A stretch of 36,163 bases of DNA from Pseudomonadota bacterium (GTDB taxonomy: Bacteria; Bdellovibrionota_C; UBA2361; OMII01): positions 1 to 36,163 of the forward strand of contig OMIG01000259.1 in the NCBI GenBank assembly GCA_900299035.1, written 5' to 3'. The position numbers were made by a program, and so were the translations under genes. The notes under the pieces are model-generated. The model had not been told where the DNA came from, searched no databases, and saw only the letters and a program-made list of their open reading frames with translations. Of this stretch, positions 1 to 8,585 are shown piece by piece. Every line of letters starts with the position of its first letter. Positions within the stretch are counted from its first letter, which is position 1.

Positions 1-63
1 GAACAAGGCAAACTGGGCAGCGTCGGTCCGAAATACGGAATCGTGAGGCTCGACGCATCGTAG
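1..63 (+). CDS. 3' end of an unidentified protein (partial)
   Basis: The first 20 codons of the window form an open frame ending in TAG at 61-63; the C-terminus reads GKLGSVGPKYGIVRLDAS. About 65% of third codon positions are G or C, as in the genes that follow, so I favour this strand. The start lies outside the window and the piece is too short to assign a family. Alternative: on the minus strand an ATG at 58 sits 5 nt behind a perfect AGGAGGT (70-64), but that frame is arginine-rich with low GC3, like a shadow frame. Confidence 0.5.
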   Translation, partial: EQGKLGSVGPKYGIVRLDAS

Positions 64-380
64 ACCTCCTTTCCCTATAAAAAACCTCCTAACGGTCAGA
101 ACGTCTCTACTCCCGCCTCACTTGTTGCTAGTCAGCAAGTGAAGCCGGCGCAGAGTAAAAACAGCGTTACAAAACCTATCAGATGAACCGGCTCTTTAAC
201 AGGTAGCTCTTTGAGCCGCAAAAAATAAAGCCCAATCGGAGCTTTTTAAAAGGCCTGCAAATTATAAAAAACAGCTTTGATTCAGTAGGTTGTACGATGT
301 TTCACTAATTTCCTCTTTGTAGATCGTTAGGCAATCGTTAACCTCGACCTCCTAAGGATTTGGTTGGAGGTTTGTTTCGA
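64..380. other. Intergenic region upstream of the GH15-like gene
   Basis: No convincing gene. The stretch is AT-richer than the surroundings, notably around 225-300, as expected for a promoter region, but I cannot pick a good -35/-10 pair. It holds inverted repeats CACTTG/CAAGTG (119-124/136-141) and CGGCTC/GAGCCG (189-194/213-218). Neither is followed by a T-run, so they do not look like intrinsic terminators. The motif ACCTCCT occurs three times (64-70, 84-90, 347-353). Confidence 0.4.
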
Positions 381-2099
381 ATGGCCCAGCTCGAGAAGCC
401 CCGCAGTTTGTCAGCCGCCGTTTCCGACTCTCAGTGGCACTGCAACCTCGCCGCTGGGTTGCTCAGGCCTCAGAACACTGATGCGCTGCCAGACCTGAAG
501 ATATTCTCTCCGCTCGCGTTCAGCCCCTTCCGGGAGCTCGGCTTACCGGGCCTGAAGTCGATTCCCCTCAGTGAACAGCTAGTGCGCGGACATCCGTTCG
601 AGCGCTTCATCCGCAAGCAGAAGCCACTCAATCTGCATGACCTCCACCAGGTTCTTTCCCATCCGGTTCTCGACCTCTCTCTCGTTGGATTCAAGACGGG
701 AGCGGTCAGCGCGGCAGTCCAGAGCCAGATTTTGGACTACGAGAACTCCGGCCATGCCGAAGACTACTCCCGAAACATGTGGGCGCGAGACAGCATCATC
801 ACTGCGGCGGCGCTCAACAGGGCAGGCTACTCAGATAAGGCCGAGCAGATCGTCAAAAACCTGTGGAAGTTTGCGGGCAGCGAGTTCCACCGCGGCAAAA
901 TTCTTCAGTTCCACTGGGGGACGATGGAGGAGCGGCGCAGTCGGTTCATTGAAGGCAACAATGGCCCTCACATAAAGTTTTCAATCGGGCGCGAGGGCGA
1001 AATCGGCTTCTGTAACCACGATTGGGGGCACCAGCAGCTCGATGCACTCGGCGCGATGGCTTGGGCTCCCTACCGATTTGCGAACAACTTGGCGCTGCGG
1101 GGAGATGCCCAGACAGGAAGCTGCTTCGACCTTCGCAGGCTCGACCCTGATCGCCATGCCACTGATTCGATCCTCCCCGCGACTCTCAAGATGTTTTACG
1201 GAGCGGGCGTTCACAACACGCTTGACTACGGGCCGTGGGAGGATATCCGCGAGTGGAAGCGCGCAACGAGTGTTGGGATCGTGATAGCGGCGCTGCGGGA
1301 GGCCAAGGAGTTCCATGAGAGAGAGGGATGGGGGTACCTCCCGGTTGAGTACAATGGAGTGCAAGACCCTGTGGCATTTCGCCAGCAGGTAGAGGAGACG
1401 CTGGCCCGCTGCGAGGAGACCGTCCACGAGCGGATCCCCGAGCAAGGTTTCGCGGTCGAGTGCGACCGGCGCCCCGTCGACTCTGCCATGGTGCTGCTCC
1501 TGTACCCCTTTGAGAGCGGACTCTCCATAGAGCGGCAGAACACAATTCTTCGCACGGTGTACCGTAACATGGGGGAGACCGGCTTTAGGCGATGGGAGCT
1601 AGACCTGCTCGATGGGCCAGACCGGTACGTAGGCCAAGATTACCACTACAACCGCAATCCCCACGACAAGGGAGAGTTCGCGCAGAGGTCACCGTCGATG
1701 CGGCCGGCTGAGTGGAGTCTCTTCGACCCGCTCTTGGCGGCGTACTACTACCGTCGCTTCATCAATTCAGGCGCTCGTGAAATCGAGTCGTTCCTGTACG
1801 CCGATCGCCACCTAAAGCGCTCGCTCTCATTTATCACGTCAGAGGCAGCCACGTTGCACGTGGCAGGCAAGGACCGAAACTTTAAGATTCCCCAGGGCAT
1901 TTTGCCGGAGGCTTTCGCCTGGGATTCTCGCCGAGAGGCGTGGGTGGCAAACCACAATTCGCCTCTTCTCATGGCGCAGTCAGCGCTAGGGCTCGCCTTC
2001 GAGCGCGCCCAGGATGCCATCTTGCTCGTGGATGCTTACATTCGGGAGGCTCGCGCTCTGGAAGATCTATTCCGCTCTTCGAGCAGAGAGACTGCTTGA
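381..2099 (+). CDS. GH15-like glucan hydrolase / phosphorylase-kinase-alpha-like protein
   Basis: A 572-residue (alpha/alpha)6-barrel protein resembling the glucoamylase (GH15) and phosphorylase b kinase regulatory-subunit superfamily. Visible motifs: WARDS (134-138), a WEDIREWK block (286-293) typical of the kinase-alpha-like branch, and LPEAFAWDS (508-516), whose Glu matches the catalytic base region of bacterial GH15. No signal peptide, so probably cytoplasmic and acting on alpha-1,4-glucans. The start is taken at ATG 381 behind GGAGG (365-369); an in-frame TTG at 360 would add seven residues but has no usable ribosome binding site. It overlaps the start of the DOMON-like gene. Superfamily is fairly sure; enzymatic versus regulatory role is not, because this branch contains both. 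Confidence 0.8.
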   Translation: MAQLEKPRSLSAAVSDSQWHCNLAAGLLRPQNTDALPDLKIFSPLAFSPFRELGLPGLKSIPLSEQLVRGHPFERFIRKQKPLNLHDLHQVLSHPVLDLSLVGFKTGAVSAAVQSQILDYENSGHAEDYSRNMWARDSIITAAALNRAGYSDKAEQIVKNLWKFAGSEFHRGKILQFHWGTMEERRSRFIEGNNGPHIKFSIGREGEIGFCNHDWGHQQLDALGAMAWAPYRFANNLALRGDAQTGSCFDLRRLDPDRHATDSILPATLKMFYGAGVHNTLDYGPWEDIREWKRATSVGIVIAALREAKEFHEREGWGYLPVEYNGVQDPVAFRQQVEETLARCEETVHERIPEQGFAVECDRRPVDSAMVLLLYPFESGLSIERQNTILRTVYRNMGETGFRRWELDLLDGPDRYVGQDYHYNRNPHDKGEFAQRSPSMRPAEWSLFDPLLAAYYYRRFINSGAREIESFLYADRHLKRSLSFITSEAATLHVAGKDRNFKIPQGILPEAFAWDSRREAWVANHNSPLLMAQSALGLAFERAQDAILLVDAYIREARALEDLFRSSSRETA

Positions 2100-2689
2100 G
2101 TGTAGCTATCTTTCACTCAGCTTCGGCGCTGAAGCCGGCCGACCTGCTCACGTTGCCGATGCAGCAGTCGTTGGCAGATTGGGCTGGATGTTCCGTTCAG
2201 CCTGCTTTCCGTTGGTGTTTTGCCCGCGACCCCAAAACGCTTTGGTTTAGGGCCTCGCTGCCTGGCGGCCAGCACTTCGACCGCCAACACGCACCTGGCG
2301 AGTTCGTCGAAGGCTTGTGGGAGCAAGATGTGGCCGAGTTCTTTCTCAAAGATAGCTCAGGGCGATACCAGGAGTTTAACGTCAGTCCAGCCGGCGCGTG
2401 GTGGACTGTTGCGTTGCGCGGGTACCGCACTCGCGAGGAAACCACCCCTGAGCTCTACGTGTCTGCGATTGAGGCCTCAGTCGAGGCAGACGGCTGGACG
2501 GCAGTTCTAGGCATCAGTCACGCTGGATTGTCGGTGCAGCTCGACGACTCTTCTCTGCTGCACGTGTCGGGCATCGTTCACAAGCCAGCTCGCCAATTCC
2601 TCTCCTCTCGGCCGGTTGCGGGTATTGAGCCGGACTTCCATCACCCCGAGGCATTCCAGAGGGTCAGCTTCCAAGAGTTTCCTAAGTAG
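2096..2689 (+). CDS. DOMON-like / CBM9-like carbohydrate-binding protein
   Basis: About 197 residues. The centre reads like a CBM9/DOMON beta-sandwich: WFRASLPGG, then EGLWEQDVAEFFL and RYQEFNVSPAGAWW, matching the 'LWExDxVExFL ... YxEFNxSPxG' pattern of that fold. No signal peptide or catalytic motif. I chose TTG 2096, which overlaps the upstream TGA (TTGA) and implies translational coupling with the GH15-like enzyme; the first in-frame ATG is at 2159. The overlap suggests a sugar- or glucan-binding role next to the hydrolase, which is inference. The fold assignment rests on motif resemblance only. Confidence 0.65.
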   Translation: MSVAIFHSASALKPADLLTLPMQQSLADWAGCSVQPAFRWCFARDPKTLWFRASLPGGQHFDRQHAPGEFVEGLWEQDVAEFFLKDSSGRYQEFNVSPAGAWWTVALRGYRTREETTPELYVSAIEASVEADGWTAVLGISHAGLSVQLDDSSLLHVSGIVHKPARQFLSSRPVAGIEPDFHHPEAFQRVSFQEFPK

Positions 2690-2970
2690 CTGGCTCGGCT
2701 AGGGAAACGCGGCCTGGTAGGATGCCTCAAGTCGGGGCTCCAATAGTTGAAGGGGCAGGTTCGATGTGCTAACCTGCCAGCGACTCCGGAGGGTTCCCCC
2801 GCCGGGCAGTCACAGTTCCTGTGGCTGCAACGTTATCCTGATAACTAAAGGTTTCTCAGGGTCACGCTCACGGTGACGACGCATGGGTTTCGTCTTGGGG
2901 CCGGCTAGTTGAACCACCGGGTGACAGAAGGGGATCATGTGCCCAGCGGGCCTCTGGCAAGCTGGGTTCG
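2690..2970. promoter_or_regulatory. Leader/promoter region of the rimP-nusA-infB operon
   Basis: 281 bp without a supported gene. It contains a perfect 8-bp stem GGCAGGTT/AACCTGCC (2754-2761/2771-2778, 9-nt loop), a 14-bp palindrome-like GTTATC-CT-GATAAC (2832-2845) and a smaller GTCAC/GTGAC repeat (2861-2865/2873-2877). None is followed by a T-tract. This is where the operon promoter must lie. I see only a weak candidate, TTCCTG with GATAAC 18 bp downstream, the latter inside the palindrome. Confidence 0.4.
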
Positions 2971-3552
2971 ATGCGCAGATGTATGGCTACAGGGGCTTCG
3001 CAACCGACTTCTCTCTCTCTCTGGGATGCAATCAGCAGGATTGCTTCTGAGGAGGGAGTGCTGCTCTTCGACTTGGACTTGCCAGGTGGTGGAGAGGGCG
3101 GGCATGCCGGAATCCTTCGGGTGTACATCACCAGGGAGAAGGGCTCGGGTGAGCCGTCTGTTGTTGAGCCGTCGGATGTAGAGACGGGCGACAGCGACGG
3201 GGACGAGGTTTTTCCGAAGCGCACCGGCGTGTCCTTCGAGGATTGTACCCGGGTGTGCAAGCGCATCCTCGATGTGGACGAGCAAGAAGGGCTCATCCCA
3301 GAGGGATGCCTGCTTGAGGTTTCGAGCCCGGGGATTAATCGGCGGCTGCGGAGGGCGGAGCATTTCCGTGGGGCCGTCGGAGAGAGAGTTCGGCTAAAGT
3401 TTCGCGAGCCGAGCGGCTCTTACAGAGTTGCGACAGGCATCCTCTCCGTTATGGAGGGAGATACTGTGTCGCTTGAAGCGGAAGGGCAGCGCGAGCTGCT
3501 GCGGGTGAGCCTGAACGACATCAAGGATGCCCGCGTAGACTTTAAGTTTTAG
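2971..3552 (+). CDS. rimP: Ribosome maturation factor RimP
   Basis: 193 residues. RimP assists 30S subunit maturation in the cytoplasm. The family pattern is clear: an N-terminal domain (EGVLLFDLDL, ILRVYITRE), the helix SFEDCTRVCKRILDV, the family signature LEVSSPGINRRLRR, and a C-terminal Sm-like beta domain (VRLKF ... DTVSLE ... IKDARVDFKF). Unusual is an acidic insertion of about 27 residues (roughly GSGEPSVV to EVFPKR) between IT(R/D) and the conserved helix, where typical RimP has only a few residues. Start may be ATG 2971 or ATG 2983; neither has a strong ribosome binding site. It is the first gene of the nusA-infB operon, its expected position. Confidence 0.92.
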   Translation: MRRCMATGASQPTSLSLWDAISRIASEEGVLLFDLDLPGGGEGGHAGILRVYITREKGSGEPSVVEPSDVETGDSDGDEVFPKRTGVSFEDCTRVCKRILDVDEQEGLIPEGCLLEVSSPGINRRLRRAEHFRGAVGERVRLKFREPSGSYRVATGILSVMEGDTVSLEAEGQRELLRVSLNDIKDARVDFKF

Positions 3553-3612
3553 GTAAGCCTGGGGCGCCAAGGAGAAATGCCCCAAGGCAAGAGAAAAAGA
3601 TGAGGTAACGCT

Positions 3613-5109
3613 ATGTCAGCAAACTTTGACCTGAACGCGATTCTAAGCCAGATGGGGCGTGACAAGGGCATCGACAAGCAAGTGCTGGTCGAGGCAGTCG
3701 AGTCGGCGATGCTCTCCGCGGCGCGCAAGCACTTCGGCCACAGCCTCAACCTTGAGACGAAGCTGAACGAGGAGACTGGCGAGATCGAGGTAGTGCAGTT
3801 CAAGGTCGTCGTTGACAACGTAGAGGATCCTGACACGCAGATCTCCATCGCTGAAGCCCGCGAGACGGTCGATCCGGACGCGATGGTTGGAGACGAGCTC
3901 GGAAAGAAGCTCGACACAGAGGTGCTCGGCCGCATCGCGGCGCAGACAGCCAAGCAGGTCATCATGCAGAAGGTCCGCGATGCAGAGCGCGGCGTCATTT
4001 ACGAGGAGTACAAAGACTCCAAGGGTGACCTCATTAACGGAATCGTGCTTAGGCTTGAGCGCGGCAACATCATCGTAAACCTTGGGCGCACGGAGGCGAT
4101 CCTCCCGAAGCGCGAGCAGATCTCCCGCGAGCGTTACCGCCCTGGCGATCGCCTGCGCGGAATGATTCTCGACGTAGACCGCTCAGCCCGTGGTCCGCAG
4201 ATCGTTCTCACGCGAAGCCATCCGGACCTGCTCAAGAAGCTCTTTGAGCTTGAGGTTCCAGAAATTGCGGACGGAGTGATTGAGCTCAAGGCAGTTGCGC
4301 GCGAGCCAGGCGAGCGGGCCAAGATCGCAGTCAGCTCAAGCGACCCAAGCGTTGATCCTGTCGGTGCCTGCGTGGGCATCAAGGGCTCTCGCGTTCAGGC
4401 GGTTGTGCAGGAGCTCCGTGGCGAGCGCATCGACATCATCACCTGGACTCCAGACGAGCCGTCGTTCGTTGCACGAGCGCTGTCGCCCGCTGAGGTAAGT
4501 CGAGTAGTCGTTGATGAAGACCAGCACTCGATGGAGGTTATCGTTCCGGATGACCAGCTCTCCCTGGCGATTGGCCGCAGGGGACAGAACGTGAAGCTTG
4601 CCAGCAAGCTCACCGGCTGGCGCCTCGACGTCCGAAGCGTCTCAGTTGCCGAGGAAGAGGCGAAGCGTGCCAGAGCGGCCCTCAGCTCTATCCCTGGAAT
4701 CGAGTTCATGCACGCGGAGCTGCTGTTCCAGCATGGGTACCGTGGCGTTCGTGAGGTAGCAGACGCGGCTCTTGAAGAGCTGTTCGAGGTAGAGGGGCTC
4801 AGTCAGGATCAGGCCTCTGAGATCCTCCAGTCCGCGAAAGAGTACGCCGAGAAGATGGGCGACCTGCTCGATCAGGTAGCAGAAGCTAGTGGTGAGTCTG
4901 TCTCGGACCTTGAGAGGCTTCCGATTCCGGCTGATATCCGCGAGATGCTGGTTAATGCCGGATTTAAGACGATTCAGAGCGTAGTCGAGGCAGAAGACGA
5001 TGCCCTGAAGCAAGTCAGTGGTATTGAGGAGGGCGACATCGCGCAGATCCGTGCAGCGGTAGAGACGTTCCTCAGGGCAGGCAGCGTACGTCCGGCGCCT
5101 AGCCTCTAG
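3613..5109 (+). CDS. nusA: Transcription termination/antitermination factor NusA
   Basis: 498 residues. NusA binds RNA polymerase and nascent RNA, modulating pausing, termination and antitermination. Domains in order: N-terminal RNAP-binding domain (about 1-130), S1 domain (about 135-200, with NIIVNLGRTEAILP), KH1 (about 225-280, GACVGIKGSRVQAV), KH2 (about 300-350, LSLAIGRRGQNVKLA), then a C-terminal tail with two helix-hairpin-helix-type acidic repeats (LEELFEVEGLS; LKQVSGIEEGDI), as in proteobacterial NusA. ATG 3613 is preceded by GAGG at good spacing. It lies 60 bp after rimP. Confidence 0.97.
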   Translation: MSANFDLNAILSQMGRDKGIDKQVLVEAVESAMLSAARKHFGHSLNLETKLNEETGEIEVVQFKVVVDNVEDPDTQISIAEARETVDPDAMVGDELGKKLDTEVLGRIAAQTAKQVIMQKVRDAERGVIYEEYKDSKGDLINGIVLRLERGNIIVNLGRTEAILPKREQISRERYRPGDRLRGMILDVDRSARGPQIVLTRSHPDLLKKLFELEVPEIADGVIELKAVAREPGERAKIAVSSSDPSVDPVGACVGIKGSRVQAVVQELRGERIDIITWTPDEPSFVARALSPAEVSRVVVDEDQHSMEVIVPDDQLSLAIGRRGQNVKLASKLTGWRLDVRSVSVAEEEAKRARAALSSIPGIEFMHAELLFQHGYRGVREVADAALEELFEVEGLSQDQASEILQSAKEYAEKMGDLLDQVAEASGESVSDLERLPIPADIREMLVNAGFKTIQSVVEAEDDALKQVSGIEEGDIAQIRAAVETFLRAGSVRPAPSL

Positions 5110-5132
5110 GCTTCGGACGTTGAGGAGGCCGA

Positions 5133-5474
5133 TTGGCAGCCCAAGAGCGCACCTGCGTTGTTTGCCGCTCGAAGGCCCCGAAGGGGACCCTCGTCAGGCT
5201 GGTTTTGCGCGGTAAGGCGCTGGTTTTGGACGAGAGGCAATCGCTCCCCGGGCGGGGAGGGTACGTGCACCCCTCGGTGGAGTGCGTCAGCAAGATGGCG
5301 CAGCCAGCGAAGTGGGACAGGGCACTGCGGGCAGGACCTGGTGGGCTCGATGTCGCAGAGTTGCGACGTGTGGCCCAGGGACTATTGCAGCAGCTTGCGG
5401 GAAGCAGTTCTGGAGCATCGGTCAGCGGCGCATCGAAGCCTCGCGGGCGGTTTGGCTTGGGGCGCGCAGGCTGA
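5133..5474 (+). CDS. ylxR: YlxR (DUF448) family nucleic-acid-binding protein
   Basis: 113 residues starting at TTG 5133, four nt after GAGGAGG (5122-5128). The N-terminus has the YlxR pattern RTCVVCRSKAPKG with the CxxC pair (C8, C11), then LVLRGKALVLDE and GRGGYVHPSVECV. YlxR is usually encoded between nusA and infB, exactly as here, and is thought to bind RNA or to influence transcription and RNase P. The C-terminal 40 residues are Gly/Ser/Ala-rich and not conserved. Confidence 0.9.
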   Translation: MAAQERTCVVCRSKAPKGTLVRLVLRGKALVLDERQSLPGRGGYVHPSVECVSKMAQPAKWDRALRAGPGGLDVAELRRVAQGLLQQLAGSSSGASVSGASKPRGRFGLGRAG

Positions 5475-5577
5475 GAAGAGGCTGGAAGATTTTAGGTAGT
5501 GTTTGTTTCCCGAGGGACCACGGTTGGTGGCTGTCTGGGAGACGACGTTAAGAAAGCTCAGGTAGAGCGAGAGACAC

Positions 5578-8181
5578 ATGTCAAAGATACGTATTCACGA
5601 ATTGGCAAAAGAGTTGGCGGTCGATAACAAGATCATTCTCTCGAAAGCTCAAGAGCTCGGGTTCAAGGGCAAGAGCTCACACTCTCACTCGCTCGATGCA
5701 GATGAGGCCGACGCTATTCGCCGCGCCCTCATTCGGCAGGCAATGGGCACGCCGAAGAGCCACAATTCGGAGACGGTTACTCGCCGAGTAGACCGGGTGA
5801 CGGGCGCCACCGAGGCGGTGGTCGAGAGGCGCTCAGGAGACGTCATTCGTCGGAGACGCTCAGTAGATTCAGCAGAGCAGCAGCGGTCGGCAGGGGAGCC
5901 GTCGGCGGCTCTCGGAGGCGCAGCCCGTGATATCAGCGAGTCGCACGAGCACCCAACAGCGGGAATTTCAGAGCCGCTATCGGGTGAAGAAGGTGTGACA
6001 GCGGGTGAGGAGGCTCGCGAGACTGAGGCAATTGACGAGTTGGAGCAGCCGGCCGCCCAGGCGACCGAGGAGGCAGCACAGACCGAGGCTCCCAGTGCAG
6101 AGCCGAGCGACAAGTCCTCAGTGGGCCCGCGTATCCTAGGCAAGATCGACCTACCGCAGCGCCGCACGGTCGTTAAGCCGGTAGACGCGAAGAGGCCAAC
6201 CAAGGCGCCCGGGGCCGCCGCAGCGCGTCCGGTGATCGTCGACGAGGAAGAAGGCCAGCCAAAGAAGGGCTTCAAGAAGGGCAGGAAGCGCGAGATCAGC
6301 AGCATCGACCTACTCGACTACGGCGGGCGTGAGGTTCGTCGGCCAAAGCATAAGGGCCGCAAGGGGCAGGACGAGGAGCAGCGAATTTCTGAGGCGGACA
6401 AGCCCAAGGTTGCAAAGAGAGTTATTGAGCTTGGAGACTCCATCACTGTTGGAGAGCTCGCTAAGCAGATGAGTCTCAAGTCAGGAGAGGTGATTGCGAA
6501 GCTGCTCGGCTTGGGAGTCTTGGCAACAATCAACCAGGCTATCGACAAGGACACAGCGCAGATCGTTGCCGATGATCTGGGCTACGAAGTAAAGCACGTT
6601 GAGTTCAATGAGCAGGACATCATTCAAGACGTTTCGGTGACTGAAGAGGTCGCAGAGAACCTAAAGCCTCGCGCGCCGGTGGTTACCGTAATGGGCCACG
6701 TCGACCACGGAAAGACCTCGCTGCTCGACAGAATTCGAAGCTCGTCGGTGGCGGCAAAGGAAGCTGGCGGAATCACCCAGCACATCGGAGCCTACAGCGT
6801 CACGACAGAGGGCGGAAAGGAGATTACCTTCATCGATACCCCGGGCCACGCGGCTTTCACGGCTATGCGCGCTCGCGGAGCGCAGGTCACTGATATCGTC
6901 GTGCTGGTGGTCGCAGCGGATGACGGCGTGATGCCGCAGACGCGAGAGGCTATTAACCACGCGCAGGCGGCGAAGGTCCCGATCGTGGTCGCCGTCAACA
7001 AGATGGACAAGCCCGACGCAAACCCGGACAAGGTTCGCACGCAGCTCGCAGAGCATGGCCTTCAGCCTGAGGATTGGGGCGGCGACACCATGTTCTTCCC
7101 CGTTTCAGCGCTAAAGGGTGACGGCATCAAGGAGCTTCTCGAAGGGCTCCTGCTCTTGGCGGAGGTCAAGGAGCTCAAGTCGAACCCGGATCGCCGCGCG
7201 AAGGGAACTATCATTGAGAGCAGGCAGGATCGTGGCCGAGGCGTTGTGGCAACGGTGCTCGTCCAGGCAGGCACGCTACGCGTGGGCGACATCTTCGTGA
7301 GCGGCTCTGAGTACGGCCGAGTTCGCACGATGACCGACTACAAGGGAGAGAAGCTTGAGGCCGCAGGCCCCTCAGTTCCGGTGGAGATTACGGGACTCAA
7401 CGGGATGCCGCAGTCTGGAGATGACTTCTTCGTAATGGAGAGCGAGGCAGACGCCCGAGAGGTGTCGTCGAATCGTGCCCAGCGCAAGGAGCAGCAGCAG
7501 CGTGCCCTCGCGTCTGGCCCGATCAGCCTCGAAGAGTTTGCGAAGAGAGCCAGCAGCGAGGCTGCTCAGGAGCTTAACGTCATCCTCAAGGCTGACGTCC
7601 AGGGCTCGGTCGAGGCGGTCCGCGACTCGATTGAGAAGCTTTCAGGCGAGAAGGTTAAGGTGCGTGTGCTGCACGCGGCAGTCGGCGGCGTGAACGAGAG
7701 CGATATTCAGCTTGCGATTGCGTCGCGCGCCATTATCGTTGGCTTCGGTGTCCGTGCCGAGCCGCGAGCTATGGCAGACGCGGAGCAGTCAGGCGTCGAA
7801 ATCCGCTTCTACCGCGTGATCTATGAGCTGCTTGAGGACATCAAGAAGGCGATGGTGGGCTTGCTTGAGCCGATTCGGCAGGAGTCGAGCCTGGGCCGGG
7901 TCGAGGTCCGAGAGACCTTCAGCATACCGAAGATCGGCGTCATCGCTGGCTGCTACGTCACCGGAGGCATGGTGCGCCGCAACGCCAACGCGCGGCTGCT
8001 GCGTGACAACCGAGTGATTCACGAGGGCAAGATGTCTAGCCTCAAGCGCTTCAAAGACGATGTGCGCGAGGTTCAGGCTGGATTTGAGTGCGGAATTGGG
8101 CTGGAAGGCTTTAACGACGTCAAGATTGGCGATGTCGTGGAAGTCTTTGAGTACAAGGAGATCGCTCCGACCCTTGAGTAG
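5578..8181 (+). CDS. infB: Translation initiation factor IF-2
   Basis: 867 residues. A GTPase that delivers fMet-tRNA to the 30S subunit and promotes subunit joining. N-terminal IF2_N domain ([18 protein letters not shown]), a long charged Ala/Glu/Lys-rich linker to about 270, then a second IF2_N-like domain ([25 protein letters not shown]). G domain: G1 GHVDHGKT (373-380), G3 DTPGH (420-424), G4 NKMD (474-477). Domains II, III and IV follow, with the C-terminal fMet-tRNA-binding C2 domain ([17 protein letters not shown]). Length and architecture are typical of proteobacterial IF-2. About 100 bp separates it from ylxR. Confidence 0.98.
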   Translation: MSKIRIHELAKELAVDNKIILSKAQELGFKGKSSHSHSLDADEADAIRRALIRQAMGTPKSHNSETVTRRVDRVTGATEAVVERRSGDVIRRRRSVDSAEQQRSAGEPSAALGGAARDISESHEHPTAGISEPLSGEEGVTAGEEARETEAIDELEQPAAQATEEAAQTEAPSAEPSDKSSVGPRILGKIDLPQRRTVVKPVDAKRPTKAPGAAAARPVIVDEEEGQPKKGFKKGRKREISSIDLLDYGGREVRRPKHKGRKGQDEEQRISEADKPKVAKRVIELGDSITVGELAKQMSLKSGEVIAKLLGLGVLATINQAIDKDTAQIVADDLGYEVKHVEFNEQDIIQDVSVTEEVAENLKPRAPVVTVMGHVDHGKTSLLDRIRSSSVAAKEAGGITQHIGAYSVTTEGGKEITFIDTPGHAAFTAMRARGAQVTDIVVLVVAADDGVMPQTREAINHAQAAKVPIVVAVNKMDKPDANPDKVRTQLAEHGLQPEDWGGDTMFFPVSALKGDGIKELLEGLLLLAEVKELKSNPDRRAKGTIIESRQDRGRGVVATVLVQAGTLRVGDIFVSGSEYGRVRTMTDYKGEKLEAAGPSVPVEITGLNGMPQSGDDFFVMESEADAREVSSNRAQRKEQQQRALASGPISLEEFAKRASSEAAQELNVILKADVQGSVEAVRDSIEKLSGEKVKVRVLHAAVGGVNESDIQLAIASRAIIVGFGVRAEPRAMADAEQSGVEIRFYRVIYELLEDIKKAMVGLLEPIRQESSLGRVEVRETFSIPKIGVIAGCYVTGGMVRRNANARLLRDNRVIHEGKMSSLKRFKDDVREVQAGFECGIGLEGFNDVKIGDVVEVFEYKEIAPTLE

Positions 8182-8216
8182 TCCGGCCCCGAGTCGGGTG
8201 TTCGACAGGCATCTGT

Positions 8217-8585
8217 ATGGCACGCAATAGGCGAGTGTACCAAATCGGCGAGCGCATAAGGGAGCTGGTGGCAGAGCACCTGATCCAGAGCGCTGACCCG
8301 CGCTTTACGCTCGTTACGATCACATCGGTAATGGTTTCGCCGGACTTGGGCCTGGCGAAGGTCTACTGGGTAGTGTCTTTTACGACCGGGATGGACCGCG
8401 ACGCGCGAATCAACGAGGTTCAGGAAGCTTTTGAAGGCGCGCAGGGACACCTCCGCCACATAATTTCTAAGCAGCTCGGAATTCGCTTCGTTCCCCACCT
8501 TCGCTTCTTCTACGATGACACCCTAGACACGGTCGAGCAGGTGGAGAAGCTCATGGGGCGTATCAAGGGTCCGGAGACGCCATGA
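8217..8585 (+). CDS. rbfA: 30S ribosome-binding factor RbfA
   Basis: 122 residues. RbfA binds the 30S subunit and assists late 16S rRNA 5'-end maturation. The KH-like fold pattern is visible: RRVYQIGERIRELVAEHL, DPRFTLVTITSVMVSPDLGLAKVYW, and the C-terminal LGIRFVPHLRFFYDDTLD. It follows infB by 35 bp and overlaps the next gene by 4 bp (ATGA), so it is probably cotranslated. Confidence 0.95.
   Translation: MARNRRVYQIGERIRELVAEHLIQSADPRFTLVTITSVMVSPDLGLAKVYWVVSFTTGMDRDARINEVQEAFEGAQGHLRHIISKQLGIRFVPHLRFFYDDTLDTVEQVEKLMGRIKGPETP

Noticed and set aside
1-58. Minus-strand gene start (ATG 58 behind AGGAGGT)
   Set aside because: Perfect ribosome binding site, but the peptide is arginine-rich with low GC3; the plus-strand frame ending at 63 looks more protein-like. 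Only sequence left of the window can decide.
60-75. 16S rRNA 3' end (ACCTCCTTT)
   Set aside because: Only the anti-Shine-Dalgarno-like stretch and a short AACAAGG match; the sequence between does not fit helix 45, and no other rRNA is present.
981-1445. Long minus-strand frames inside the GH15-like gene
   Set aside because: Shadows of a GC-rich coding strand; no family similarity and no initiation signals.
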